15,078 nt of DNA. Source: Gemmatimonadales bacterium. GTDB taxonomy: Bacteria > Gemmatimonadota > Gemmatimonadetes > Gemmatimonadales > GWC2-71-9. Positions 6,154 through 13,777 of the stretch are shown piece by piece. The stretch lies in the NCBI GenBank assembly GCA_030597435.1, contig JAUVRV010000018.1, positions 1 through 15,078 on the forward strand, given 5' to 3'. A model generated the notes under the pieces. It saw nothing but the letters and a program-made list of their open reading frames with translations. It was not told the origin of the DNA and searched no databases. The first letter of the stretch is position 1. Every line of letters starts with the position of its first letter. The translations under genes were made by a program, and so were the position numbers.

Positions 6154-6612
6154 CTGAAACGTCTGTTGACCATATCATTGGCGCTGTCACTGGCGGCCTG
6201 TAACGGTGACGCCGTTTTCCAGCCACTCACCAACGACGACTTCGCGGCCGCATTGAACGTCGATCTGGATGCAATGACCCAGACGGCCTCGGGATTGTAC
6301 TGGCAAGATCTGGAAGTCGGTGCGGGAGACGAGGCTGTGGTGGGTGCGACGGTGAAGGTGCAGTATGAAGGTTGGCTCGCGAATGGAACCCTGTTCGATA
6401 CCAGTCGCGACACGGGATTCCCGTTCAGCTTTCAGCTGGGGGCGGGGTTCGTGATCGAGGGTTGGGACGAGGGCGTCGTTGGGATGCGCGTGGGTGGCAT
6501 CCGCAAGCTGGTGATCCCTCCCGGTCTGGCGTACGGCCAATCGGGTAGGGGATCCATTCCCGGTAACGCCACTCTGGTATTCGACGTCGAGCTAGAGGAG
6601 ATCGTGCCGTAG
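6154..6612 (+). CDS. FKBP-type peptidyl-prolyl isomerase, lipoprotein
   Basis: The C-terminal ~110 residues form a complete FKBP domain: VGATVKVQYEGWLANGTLFDTS, FSFQLGAGFVIEGWDEGV, GMRVGGIRKLVIPPGLAYG and a final ATLVFDVELEEI strand. These proteins catalyse cis-trans isomerisation of prolyl bonds and assist folding, here probably in the periplasm. A signal with a perfect lipobox, LAAC followed by NGD, anchors it to a membrane. The start is uncertain. The frame opens at GTG 6103, but that gives an 18-residue polar extension before the signal. I give CTG 6154 (LKRLLTISLALSLAAC); ATT 6139 or TTG 6166 are possible. There is no ATG. It lies downstream of the hydrolase and converges on modC, with 4 nt between stops. 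Confidence 0.85.
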   Translation: MKRLLTISLALSLAACNGDAVFQPLTNDDFAAALNVDLDAMTQTASGLYWQDLEVGAGDEAVVGATVKVQYEGWLANGTLFDTSRDTGFPFSFQLGAGFVIEGWDEGVVGMRVGGIRKLVIPPGLAYGQSGRGSIPGNATLVFDVELEEIVP

Positions 6613-6616
6613 TGGG

Positions 6617-7705
6617 TCAGTCGAGAACGGCCACGGATTTGACACGCGCAAAGATCTCCAGGCCGGGTTCCAGACTAAGCTGAGTCAGTGACTTCCTGGT
6701 GATGCGGGCCAGCAGGACCGGACCCGCGGCAGCGCTCGGATCTCCCACGCGCACCAGACAATTCGATGGCGATAAGTCAGCGACCTCGAGTACCGTGAGC
6801 TGCAACTCGTTGAGGATGCTGCTGTGTTCTTGAGCTGTGAGTCCCAGGCTTACATCGCGAGCGTTGATTTGCACCCGGACAGGCGTTCCGGGCGCTTCAG
6901 GTCGTCTGTGGATGGTGAGGGGACCTAGCGGCGTGGAGACGGTTGTGAGTTCGAACTCCTCATCGTGTTCGTGGACGTTGCCCTCCAGTACTACTCCGGT
7001 CTCGTCTCCCCACCAGCGTGCGAAGTCCAACCGACCCAGCACCTGCGAGACGGGACCGGCATCGCCCACCCGTCCCTCCGTCAGCCAGACTACGTAGTCC
7101 GACAAACGTGCCACTTCGGTGAGTGAGTGGCTCACGTAAACAATGGGGAGCGACAGCCGCTCCAGTACACGCTCGAGATGGCCCAGTACCTCGCGGCGGG
7201 CTGGTTCGTCCAAAGCGGATACCGGCTCATCCATCAGCAGTAGCCTCGGACTCGCCAGCAGTGCTCGTGCGAGTGCAACACGTTGACGTTCGCCACCCGA
7301 GAGATTGGCAACGTCACGCTCGAGCAGCTGGGTGAGGGCAAGCCACTGCACCACGTCATCCCATTCGACAACCGGGTCTTCAGCGGGAGCCCGACGCTGT
7401 CCGTAGAGCAAGTTCTTGCGTACCGACAAGTGGGGGAACAGATCGGCATCCTGCGAGATGTAGCCAACACCGCGGCGGTGTGGTGGAACGAACAAGCCGG
7501 TGCTCTCATCCTGCCATGTATCGCCGTTCATGTGAACTACACCGGCAGCGGTTCTGTGTAATCCGGCAAGACATCGGAGCACCGTTGTCTTGCCGCTTCC
7601 CGAAGCACCGAACAGTCCGGTCACGCCGGTAGCGGGAGCCTCGATCTTCACATCGAGTGCAAACTCACCCAGGCGCGTGCGGAGTTCGACGGCGATACCG
7701 GTCAT
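6617..7705 (-). CDS. modC: Molybdate ABC transporter ATP-binding protein ModC
   Basis: This 362-residue ATPase subunit is of normal ModC length. Visible motifs are Walker A GASGSGKTT (33-41), the Q-loop Q85 in YISQDADLFPHLSV, signature LSGGERQ (135-141), Walker B LLLMDE (155-160) with the D-loop SALD, and switch His193 in VSHSLTEV. The C-terminal third (about 295-362) is a molybdate-binding Mop/TOBE domain with LTVLEVADLSPSNCLVRV and LLARITRKSL, which points to molybdate/tungstate rather than another oxyanion. It hydrolyses ATP to power uptake through ModB. Its ATG overlaps the modB stop as ATGA, so the two are translationally coupled. It ends 4 nt from the convergent FKBP stop. Confidence 0.96.
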   Translation of the reverse strand: MTGIAVELRTRLGEFALDVKIEAPATGVTGLFGASGSGKTTVLRCLAGLHRTAAGVVHMNGDTWQDESTGLFVPPHRRGVGYISQDADLFPHLSVRKNLLYGQRRAPAEDPVVEWDDVVQWLALTQLLERDVANLSGGERQRVALARALLASPRLLLMDEPVSALDEPARREVLGHLERVLERLSLPIVYVSHSLTEVARLSDYVVWLTEGRVGDAGPVSQVLGRLDFARWWGDETGVVLEGNVHEHDEEFELTTVSTPLGPLTIHRRPEAPGTPVRVQINARDVSLGLTAQEHSSILNELQLTVLEVADLSPSNCLVRVGDPSAAAGPVLLARITRKSLTQLSLEPGLEIFARVKSVAVLD

Positions 7706-8376
7706 AGACGCGGTGTCTCGAATCGCCGATTCAAGGCGTAGACGGCCAATAGTACACTGAAACTGAACAGCAGCAGGATGGCCGCCAGGAAGTGGGCTTC
7801 GGTGTATTGCAGTGCTTCGACGTGATTGTACAGGGCAATCGAGAGTACTTCGGTTTTCCCTGGTATGCTGCCGCCGATCATCAGTACAACACCGAACTCA
7901 CCGACGGTGTGAGCGAAGCCCAAGGTAGCTGCGGTGAGGAATCCCGGTCGTGCCAGTGGCATCACCACCGTGATGAAACGATCGAGTGGGTTTGCGCGCA
8001 GCGTTGCGGCTGCATCCAGGAGTCGCGTGGGTACCGCCCTGAACGCGTTGTAGAGTGGTTGTACAACAAAGGGCAGGGAGTAGAGCACGGAGCCGACTAC
8101 CAGTCCGGGAAACGAGAACACCAGACGCGGCCCGCCCAGTGATTCCCAGAACCGCCCGACCGGACCAGCGGGCCCGAGCAGCACCAACAGGTAGAACCCG
8201 AGTACCGTCGGCGGCAACACGAGCGGCAGTGCTACCAATGCCTCGACGATCGGGCGCACACGCGATCGGGTACGCGTGAGCCACCATGCCAACGGAGTCC
8301 CACCGATCAGGAGTATCAGCGTGGACACACCGGCGAGTTTCGCCGTGACGATCGCAACGCGCCAGTCAAGCGCCAT
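7702..8376 (-). CDS. modB: Molybdate ABC transporter permease ModB
   Basis: This 224-residue inner-membrane permease has the usual ModB size and about five transmembrane segments, at roughly 8-33, 47-70, 88-112, 146-168 and 195-216. The EAA loop that docks ModC is at 119-145 (LLDAAATLRANP through PLARPG). The strongly conserved ModB stretch GEFGVVLMIGGSIPGKTEV (159-177) is present. It forms the channel through which molybdate delivered by ModA crosses the membrane. It lies 6 nt after the modA stop and overlaps modC by 4 nt, so modABC is one transcription unit. No strong ribosome site is visible, so translation probably depends on coupling to modA. Confidence 0.95.
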   Translation of the reverse strand: MALDWRVAIVTAKLAGVSTLILLIGGTPLAWWLTRTRSRVRPIVEALVALPLVLPPTVLGFYLLVLLGPAGPVGRFWESLGGPRLVFSFPGLVVGSVLYSLPFVVQPLYNAFRAVPTRLLDAAATLRANPLDRFITVVMPLARPGFLTAATLGFAHTVGEFGVVLMIGGSIPGKTEVLSIALYNHVEALQYTEAHFLAAILLLFSFSVLLAVYALNRRFETPRL

Positions 8377-8382
8377 GAATGC

Positions 8383-9219
8383 TCACGGTTGGGTGTATCC
8401 GAAGTTGGCTATCACTTGTCTGCCGGCATGGCTCCGCAGAAAGTCGAGAAACGCCTTGGCCGCAGGGTTGGCGTCGCCACGTCGCAGCAGAACCACATCT
8501 TGGCGGATCGGCTCGTGCATTGAATCTGGTATGATCCAATACTCCGTCGCATCTAGACTGATGACTTGTGACAATGCGACAAATCCGACCTCAACAGCAC
8601 CAGAATGGACGAACTGGAGAGCCTGCCCGACACTCTCACCGCGCACAATCCTATCCTGGAGTTCATGCCACAGGCCCAAACGCTCCAAGACCTGTTGCGC
8701 CGCGGTGCCATATGGTGCTGTGAGTGGGTTGGCAATGGCCAGGTGCTGGAACTCGCGCTCGCGCAACTCGATGTCGCCGGAACGAAGTGAATCCCAGCTT
8801 GGTGCATACAGCACTAGCCGCCCAACCGCATAGGTGAACCTCGATCCGGGCACGGCAGCATCGGTCTCTTCGAGCATGCGCGGTCTTGCGACGTCGGCGG
8901 CCAGGAACACGTCGTATGGTGCGCCGTTCCGGATCTGTGCATAGAGCTGCCCCGTTGAACTCAAGCTAGTCTCAACTGCTATGCCGGTTGCTTCATGGAA
9001 CCGCCGCGCTAGTTCTTCGTGTGTTGCAGCGAAATTGGCAGCAACAGCGACTCTGACGAGCTGCGGGCGCTCTGGCGTGGTTTCACCCTGACTGCAGCTC
9101 GAACCGACCAGCAGGAGTGTGACTGCTCCGGCTGTTACTCGTTTCAATCTTGACGGTGCCGCCGCCAGCGGGATGCGCTTCAGGTCCATGGAACCCATGT
9201 TAGTGAGGCTGAGAAACAT
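8383..9219 (-). CDS. modA: Molybdate ABC transporter substrate-binding protein ModA
   Basis: This 278-residue periplasmic binding protein begins its mature fold at VRVAVAANFAATHEEL (55-70), and has STGQLYAQIRNGAPYDVFLA, the hinge region YAVGRLVLYAP and LAIANPLTAPYGTAAQQ, all typical of ModA. It captures molybdate (or tungstate) and hands it to ModB. The N-terminus has a hydrophobic signal ending LLLVGSSC (Cys42). The lipobox is imperfect, with Gly at -3, so it may be a lipoprotein or a soluble periplasmic protein. Three in-frame ATGs (9219, 9198, 9189) are possible starts, none with a good ribosome site. The third gives a compact signal beginning MDLKRIPL. It is the first gene of the operon, with a nested stem-loop just upstream. 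Confidence 0.93.
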   Translation of the reverse strand: MFLSLTNMGSMDLKRIPLAAAPSRLKRVTAGAVTLLLVGSSCSQGETTPERPQLVRVAVAANFAATHEELARRFHEATGIAVETSLSSTGQLYAQIRNGAPYDVFLAADVARPRMLEETDAAVPGSRFTYAVGRLVLYAPSWDSLRSGDIELREREFQHLAIANPLTAPYGTAAQQVLERLGLWHELQDRIVRGESVGQALQFVHSGAVEVGFVALSQVISLDATEYWIIPDSMHEPIRQDVVLLRRGDANPAAKAFLDFLRSHAGRQVIANFGYTQP

Positions 9220-9223
9220 AACA

Positions 9224-9264
9224 TGCTGGCAATTGCAGGCTTACGTCTAGCCTGACGGCCAGCA
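9224..9264 (-). promoter_or_regulatory. Nested stem-loop in the modA leader
   Basis: On the plus strand, TGCTGGC (9224-9230) pairs with GCCAGCA (9258-9264), and inside it CAGGCT (9236-9241) pairs with AGCCTG (9249-9254) around a 7-nt loop. This gives two perfect stems joined by an asymmetric internal loop (5 and 3 nt). It ends 4 nt before the first modA ATG, so in RNA it would control access to that start, or in DNA it could be a dyad operator. It does not resemble the ModE box, and it is far smaller than the known Moco riboswitch. Confidence 0.6.
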
Positions 9265-9291
9265 AGTTCCAGATTCTCTATGGTCCAGCGT

Positions 9292-9297
9292 TGTCAA
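9292..9297 (-). promoter_or_regulatory. Consensus -35 hexamer upstream of modA
   Basis: The complement reads TTGACA, a perfect -35. At 15-17 nt spacing the -10 candidates (GAATCT, AATCTG, ATCTGG; within 9269-9276) are poor. If real, this would be an activator-dependent or weak promoter, whose start would lie at or just before the stem-loop. Confidence 0.3.
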
Positions 9298-9309
9298 TCC
9301 GGTCCAAGA

Positions 9310-9338
9310 CAAGCGCCCGGCAGAATGCCGGGCGCTTG
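9310..9338 (-). terminator. Perfect 12-bp hairpin, terminator of the 9367-10164 gene
   Basis: CAAGCGCCCGGC (9310-9321) and GCCGGGCGCTTG (9327-9338) pair perfectly around the 5-nt loop AGAAT. It starts 28 nt past the stop of the upstream minus-strand lipoprotein gene and before the mod promoter region. The minus-strand tail TCTTGG is only weakly T-rich. Confidence 0.8.
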
Positions 9339-9366
9339 GCGCGTTGCTGGGAAACTTCCTACCGTC

Positions 9367-10164
9367 CTATGAGCAGGACAGCGCGAACGTGTCCATGTTG
9401 ATGCTGCAGGAGAAGTCAGTCGTCGTGCCGCCGACATCATGCTGTCCAATTAGACTCGCAACCTGCTGGGCTCCAGGAGTCGGGTCGTAGCTGTAGTACA
9501 GCCCGCCCCTCACCTCATCGATGATCCCGCTGGTAGTGATCTTGAACTCCACGCTGGCGGACATCAACTGCGGATCGCCGAACGGGTGTACACCGACACC
9601 GAGGCCATGGATGTCCAGTCTGCACCCGTCATCCGTCTCGATCCACGTGTTCTCGCGGGCAATGGTAACACGATAGCTGGGAGTCGAGTACGGGTGCATG
9701 GCGTCTCCCATGCCGATCACACTGAAGGTCCCTTGCCCGGTACGAGCACCGGTCGGTTGACGGAACATGTCCCATTCCATGATACAGACGTCACCTTTCA
9801 CCATCCCATCCTTACAGGCGTCAGTTAAAGGGTTGATCGTACCGCGGAATTGAATCTCTTTGCCCGAGAGCCCGTCCATATCCATATCGAATCCGAACGC
9901 CCCGGTTGTCAGGTTGAGGGACCTGTCACCGTCTGAGGTGTCTTTGCCAACGGCTAGCCACTCCAAGATATGAGTGAAGCCGTCCATCATGTCAGTGAGT
10001 CCCTTCACACATGTCCCGGAGCAACCGGTCAAAAGATTGAAGGTCTCTTCAAGCTGCTCGGTATCCTCGGGATCGAGTACGGAGTTACCATCTCCACCGC
10101 ATGACACGGTGGACATGAACGCGCAAGCCAGGGCGCAGGTCAGGAGTCGTCTGAGGCTGGTCAT
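9367..10164 (-). CDS. Cysteine-rich hypothetical lipoprotein
   Basis: I do not recognise this 265-residue protein. It starts MTSLRRLLTCALACAFMSTV and then SCGGDG, a signal with a probable lipidated Cys22, although -3 is Thr rather than Leu. AAGGGGG lies about 7 nt before the ATG, so the start is secure. The mature part has seven further Cys (48, 52, 117, 127, 181, 253, 264), pairs of which (GCSGTC, ACKDGMVKGDVC) suggest disulfides in an oxidising compartment. A Glu-rich segment (31-41) leads into a helix. The rest looks beta-rich, with alternating hydrophobic stretches. It is likely an outer-membrane or periplasmic lipoprotein of unknown role. It is flanked by its own terminator and lies in the same orientation downstream of the kinase gene, from which a hairpin and about 215 nt separate it. 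Confidence 0.82.
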   Translation of the reverse strand: MTSLRRLLTCALACAFMSTVSCGGDGNSVLDPEDTEQLEETFNLLTGCSGTCVKGLTDMMDGFTHILEWLAVGKDTSDGDRSLNLTTGAFGFDMDMDGLSGKEIQFRGTINPLTDACKDGMVKGDVCIMEWDMFRQPTGARTGQGTFSVIGMGDAMHPYSTPSYRVTIARENTWIETDDGCRLDIHGLGVGVHPFGDPQLMSASVEFKITTSGIIDEVRGGLYYSYDPTPGAQQVASLIGQHDVGGTTTDFSCSINMDTFALSCS

Positions 10165-10332
10165 TGGGAACCCCCTTGAGGAGTGATTGCTTGCCCCTCG
10201 CTGCCGGCAACCCGGTACCTGAAGGGACGCTATGTTCGTCTGTCTAATTCAGGAACAGGAAACCAGCGCCGAATGGCTCATGCCGGATGGTCGATGAGGC
10301 TTGACTTGGAGGTATGGTTGGGTGAGTGGCTT

Positions 10333-10349
10333 CCGGTTGGTGCAACCGG
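10333..10349 (-). terminator. Hairpin after the kinase gene, possible terminator
   Basis: CCGGTTG (10333-10339) and CAACCGG (10343-10349) form a perfect 7-bp stem with a 3-nt loop, about 30 nt past the kinase stop. There is no T-tract. The rest of the 10165-10379 gap holds the leader of the lipoprotein gene (with palindrome TGCCGGCA at 10202-10209) and no supported gene. Confidence 0.5.
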
Positions 10350-10379
10350 GGCGTTGAGGAGGGACCTGGAGGCGTTAGA

Positions 10380-12974
10380 CTAGCCGCTGCCTTCGTCCGT
10401 TCGGAGTGATCTACGATACTGCTGGGCCAGATCCGGCTTGCCCCATCTCTCGTACAACCCGACCAGACGCCGCAGCGCGTCTTGAGTGTATCGGTCGTCA
10501 TCTCCGGAACTGGTTCGGAGAGTACGGTAGCCCTCTAATAGCAGCCGCTCGGCTTCGTCGTATTGGGCAAGCGCACCGAGGCAGCTGGCAAGTGCGGCTT
10601 TCGCTGTAGCGGTCCAGGCGTGATTGGCACCGAGTAGCTCGGTGTACATGTCTACCTTGGTGCGCAAGGGAGGCTCGGCTGCAGCGGTGTCGCCGCCTAA
10701 CATGTAGAACTGACCCAGTACGCCATATCCGGATCCTATTCGCCAGTGTCCGTCTGGCCAGTGACTCTTGGCGACGTCGAGGGACTCACGGAGGATTTCT
10801 TCTGTCTCCTCGGTCTTGCCTTGTATGTCCAGGGTGCTTGCGAGGTTGTTGAGCAGCAGGATCACGTTTGGTGCCACACCAAATTGTCGCTCCAACTGTA
10901 CTGCCTCTCTGTACAATGGCTCCGCCTGCGCGTAGTTGCCCTGAGTCCGATACAGATATGCCAGATTGTTGAGTGCGGGAGAGAGCAGGCGAGCGCCGGA
11001 GTCGCCGTGCGCTCTCAGCTCCGAGATTGCTGATTGGTAGACCAACTCCGCAGAGTCGAGCTTCTCGCGGGCACGCAACACGAAAGCCAGATTCATGAGA
11101 GCGTCGACAGTTACCAAATTATGTTCGCCCAGCAGCTGACGACGTATCTCCACCACTTGCTGCACCAATACCTGTGCCGAGTCCGCTTGTCCCAGATCGC
11201 GGAGCGAGACCGCCTGCCCCAACTTGGCTGAGGCGGCGTCCAAAGGATCTCCGTCCATGTCCTCGTACAACAGCAGCGCTTCGGTGAAGAGTGGCTCCGC
11301 TTCATCGAATGTGCGTTGATTCTGGTATGCCCAGGCCAATCCTTCAATGGCCTTGGCTAGCTCGATGCTACCATTTACGTGCACTTCGCGTAGAACGCTG
11401 ACGGCACGCTCACGCAGTTCTATTTCCTCGTCATACAGACCGAGGTTGTTGTACACCTCTCCCAGTACGCCGAGCAATTCGGCGCCGATTTCAGGCTGAT
11501 CTCTCAGCGTAACCTCTACCTTGTCAGCGCCCTGATCGAGCAAGGTCCTCACGCGTACCGTGTCACCAAAAATCTGGCTGGGCTCGGCCGTCTTGAAGAG
11601 ATCGACCAGCAGTGCGGACACCTGTTCGGTAGTCTCCGCCTCTTGGGCGATCGCTCGGGATTGCGCCGCGGTTGTTACCGCATAGCTGACAGCAAGTATG
11701 GCGAGAGCGACCAGGAGGACCGCGAAGCCGGCTGCAACTGAGACCGCGATCTTGTTGCGCATGACGAAACGCGATGCACGGTAGCCAAGCGAGTCCTTCC
11801 GAGCGGTAACGGTCCGACCCTGCTGGTAACGACGGATATCCTCGGCGAGGAGCGACACGGAAGCGTACCGTCGGCTCGGGTCTTTCCGTAGGGCCATCAG
11901 CACGATGGTATCCAGGTCACCGGCCAGCTCTCGGCCCAAACGGTCAGTCGTGGTGCCTCGCACTTCTGCTGCAATCCGGGAAGCCACAGGACCGGTGGCT
12001 TCGTCACTCACGGCTTTCGACTCCCGCCGGATGGCAGTGCTCGGAGGTGGAGGCTCGGTGGTGCAAATCACACGCTCCGCATCACTGGGCGAACTGGGTG
12101 GCAGGACGTACGGCTGCTTGCCAGTCAGCAACTTGTACAGTAGCACTCCCAGTGCGTACACATCCGTCGAGGTAGTGATTGCCTCACCCCGAACTTGCTC
12201 TGGACTGGCATATGCGAGGGTCATGGGACTGGCACGTTGCGTAAAGGTCGTCCCGCGTTCCTCGTGGTCGTGGCTGATTATTCGTGCGATTCCGAAGTCG
12301 AGCAGCTTCACGTCGCCCGATCTGGCCACCAGGATGTTACTGGGCTTGAGATCCCGGTGCACGACGAGGTTCTGGTGTGCGTGTTGCACGGCGATGCACA
12401 CCTGAGTGAAGAGTTCCAGTCGTTGAGCTACGGTCAGTCGATTCTCGTCACAATACTCATCGATTGCTGTACCCTCGATGTGCTCCATGACGTAGTAGGG
12501 AGTTCCGTCGTCCGCGACCCCGCCATCCAACAGCCGCGCTATACCAGGGTGCTCGAGCCGGGCCAGAATCTGTCGCTCGAGCAGAAAACGATGGCGGGAT
12601 TCCTCGGAATCCATGCCCAACGGAAGGAGTTTGAGCGCTGTCTGCATCTCGAACTGACGATCGTCGCGCTCCGCGAGATACACGGCACCCATGCCACCGC
12701 GGCCGAGTAGCCGGACGAGTCGGTAACTGCCGATGACCTTGCCTGCCAGATCCTCGGGGCCGGTATCGTCAACCGAAGGTACGCCAGCCTTGTCGGCCAG
12801 ATCGGCGAAATAGTCGCCCGCCGACTCGGAGGAATCGAGTAAGGATTGGACCTCGTTGGCGAGTTCCTGGTCGCCTGTGCATGAGGTGGCGACAAAACGA
12901 GACCGGTCCTCCAGTGGCTGCTCGAGAGCAGTTATGAAGATCTCTTCGATCTGTTGCCAACGTTCAGGCGTCAT
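10380..12974 (-). CDS. Transmembrane Ser/Thr protein kinase with C-terminal TPR repeats
   Basis: This is an 864-residue Hanks-type (PknB-like) kinase. An N-terminal helical region (MTPERWQQIEEIF) precedes the kinase domain (about 84-385), with Gly loop GRGGMGAV (91-98), catalytic Lys115 in ALKLL, HRDLKPSN (206-213), DFG at 226-228 and activation-loop APE-like YASPEQ. All catalytic residues are present. One transmembrane segment follows at about 408-434 (IAVSVAAGFAVLLVALAILA), then TPR-type repeats from about 497 to 850, with repeated AEPL(Y/F)xEA units, placed outside the cytoplasm. I chose ATG 12974, not 13037, because AAGGG sits 7 nt upstream and it lies 8 nt after the sigma factor stop. 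The pairing suggests that the kinase phosphorylates and controls the sigma factor in response to an envelope signal (inference). Confidence 0.95.
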   Translation of the reverse strand: MTPERWQQIEEIFITALEQPLEDRSRFVATSCTGDQELANEVQSLLDSSESAGDYFADLADKAGVPSVDDTGPEDLAGKVIGSYRLVRLLGRGGMGAVYLAERDDRQFEMQTALKLLPLGMDSEESRHRFLLERQILARLEHPGIARLLDGGVADDGTPYYVMEHIEGTAIDEYCDENRLTVAQRLELFTQVCIAVQHAHQNLVVHRDLKPSNILVARSGDVKLLDFGIARIISHDHEERGTTFTQRASPMTLAYASPEQVRGEAITTSTDVYALGVLLYKLLTGKQPYVLPPSSPSDAERVICTTEPPPPSTAIRRESKAVSDEATGPVASRIAAEVRGTTTDRLGRELAGDLDTIVLMALRKDPSRRYASVSLLAEDIRRYQQGRTVTARKDSLGYRASRFVMRNKIAVSVAAGFAVLLVALAILAVSYAVTTAAQSRAIAQEAETTEQVSALLVDLFKTAEPSQIFGDTVRVRTLLDQGADKVEVTLRDQPEIGAELLGVLGEVYNNLGLYDEEIELRERAVSVLREVHVNGSIELAKAIEGLAWAYQNQRTFDEAEPLFTEALLLYEDMDGDPLDAASAKLGQAVSLRDLGQADSAQVLVQQVVEIRRQLLGEHNLVTVDALMNLAFVLRAREKLDSAELVYQSAISELRAHGDSGARLLSPALNNLAYLYRTQGNYAQAEPLYREAVQLERQFGVAPNVILLLNNLASTLDIQGKTEETEEILRESLDVAKSHWPDGHWRIGSGYGVLGQFYMLGGDTAAAEPPLRTKVDMYTELLGANHAWTATAKAALASCLGALAQYDEAERLLLEGYRTLRTSSGDDDRYTQDALRRLVGLYERWGKPDLAQQYRRSLRTDEGSG

Positions 12975-12982
12975 GGCCGCCC

Positions 12983-13552
12983 TTACATGAGGGTCGTTTT
13001 GATCTCCCGGTGCAACCACGCGCTGGCGAGCTTCCAATCTCGCTTCACGGTGGCGGGCGAAATACCCAACACGTCTGCGGTTTCCTCGATGGAGAGGCCG
13101 GCGTAGAACCGGGCTTCTACGACGCGGGCCTGTCGATCGCTCACTGCGCCGAGTCTGTCTAGCGCCTCGTGTAGTGCAATCACATCATCCGCCACCGCGT
13201 GACTCACCGGGTTGAAATCCTCCAGCGACACCGTGGGTGCGCCACCACCGCGCTTCTGGGCCCGCCGAGCCTCGGCGTAGTTGACCAACACGTGACGCAT
13301 TGCCCTGGCGGCCACCGCCAGGAAATGCGCCCGGTCGTGCCACTGTGCACTGCTCTGGTCCACGAGCTTGAGGTAGGCCTCGTGTACCAGAGCCGTGGTA
13401 TCCAATGTGTTATCACCGCTCCAGCGCCGGCGCTGTGCCCGGGCCATCTGCCACAGCTCCTGGTACACCAGCTCGAACACCTCATCCAATGCGTCACGGT
13501 CGCCCTGTTGCGCGGCACGGAGCCGGGTCGTGATCTCATCGGAGGTGCGCAT
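12983..13552 (-). CDS. ECF sigma factor, Ser/Thr-kinase-associated type
   Basis: This 189-residue sigma-70-family factor has regions 2 and 4 only. Region 2 spans about 5-95 and includes ALVHEAYLKLVD and HFLAVAARAMRHVLVNYA. Region 4 spans about 128-182 with the HTH LSIEETADVLGISPATVKRDW. The sequence matches the Sigma70_ECF (TIGR02999-like) type common in Gemmatimonadota, Acidobacteriota, Planctomycetota and Myxococcota. It directs RNA polymerase to alternative promoters. No anti-sigma gene is adjacent; a kinase gene follows instead. Residues 51-54 read DTTA where many ECF factors have DAED. The ATG at 13552 gives the normal family N-terminus. The longer frame to 13678 adds 42 residues without family resemblance. 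No good ribosome site is visible. Confidence 0.93.
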   Translation of the reverse strand: MRTSDEITTRLRAAQQGDRDALDEVFELVYQELWQMARAQRRRWSGDNTLDTTALVHEAYLKLVDQSSAQWHDRAHFLAVAARAMRHVLVNYAEARRAQKRGGGAPTVSLEDFNPVSHAVADDVIALHEALDRLGAVSDRQARVVEARFYAGLSIEETADVLGISPATVKRDWKLASAWLHREIKTTLM

Positions 13553-13618
13553 ACCTGAGAAGGTGCAGGCGCTTCCCACCTTGGTCAACAGGATCGAACT
13601 GGATAATGGCTCATGGTT

Positions 13619-13662
13619 GGCTGTCAGCTGTTGCCCAGAGCCGGAGGTCGATGGCGACAGCC
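13619..13662. repeat. 7-bp inverted repeat in the sigma/secreted-protein intergenic region
   Basis: GGCTGTC (13619-13625) and GACAGCC (13656-13662) are exact inverted copies 30 nt apart, lying in the divergent control region. Spacing is close to three helical turns, so a dimeric regulator could bind, but a chance match is also plausible. Confidence 0.25.
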
Positions 13663-13679
13663 CACAGCGGAATGCCATT

Positions 13680-13708
13680 TTGACACGACTACCGATCCGG
13701 GATAGGAT
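13680..13708 (+). promoter_or_regulatory. Sigma-70-like promoter of the secreted-protein gene
   Basis: TTGACA (13680-13685, perfect -35) and TAGGAT (13703-13708) are separated by exactly 17 nt. Transcription would start near 13715, giving a leader of about 60 nt before the ATG at 13778. It points away from the sigma factor gene, so the two units are divergent. The housekeeping-type boxes suggest it does not need the neighbouring ECF factor. Confidence 0.65.
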
Positions 13709-13777
13709 CTAGGCTTCTACAGTAGCGCGGTTTTCCGAGTTCTCTCCGGTGCAGAAATGTCGTCTGCAGAGGCAACA

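Noticed and set aside
10183..10383. 66-codon plus-strand frame between the lipoprotein and kinase genes
   Set aside because: No ribosome site or recognisable sequence. It overlaps the lipoprotein leader and the hairpin after the kinase gene.
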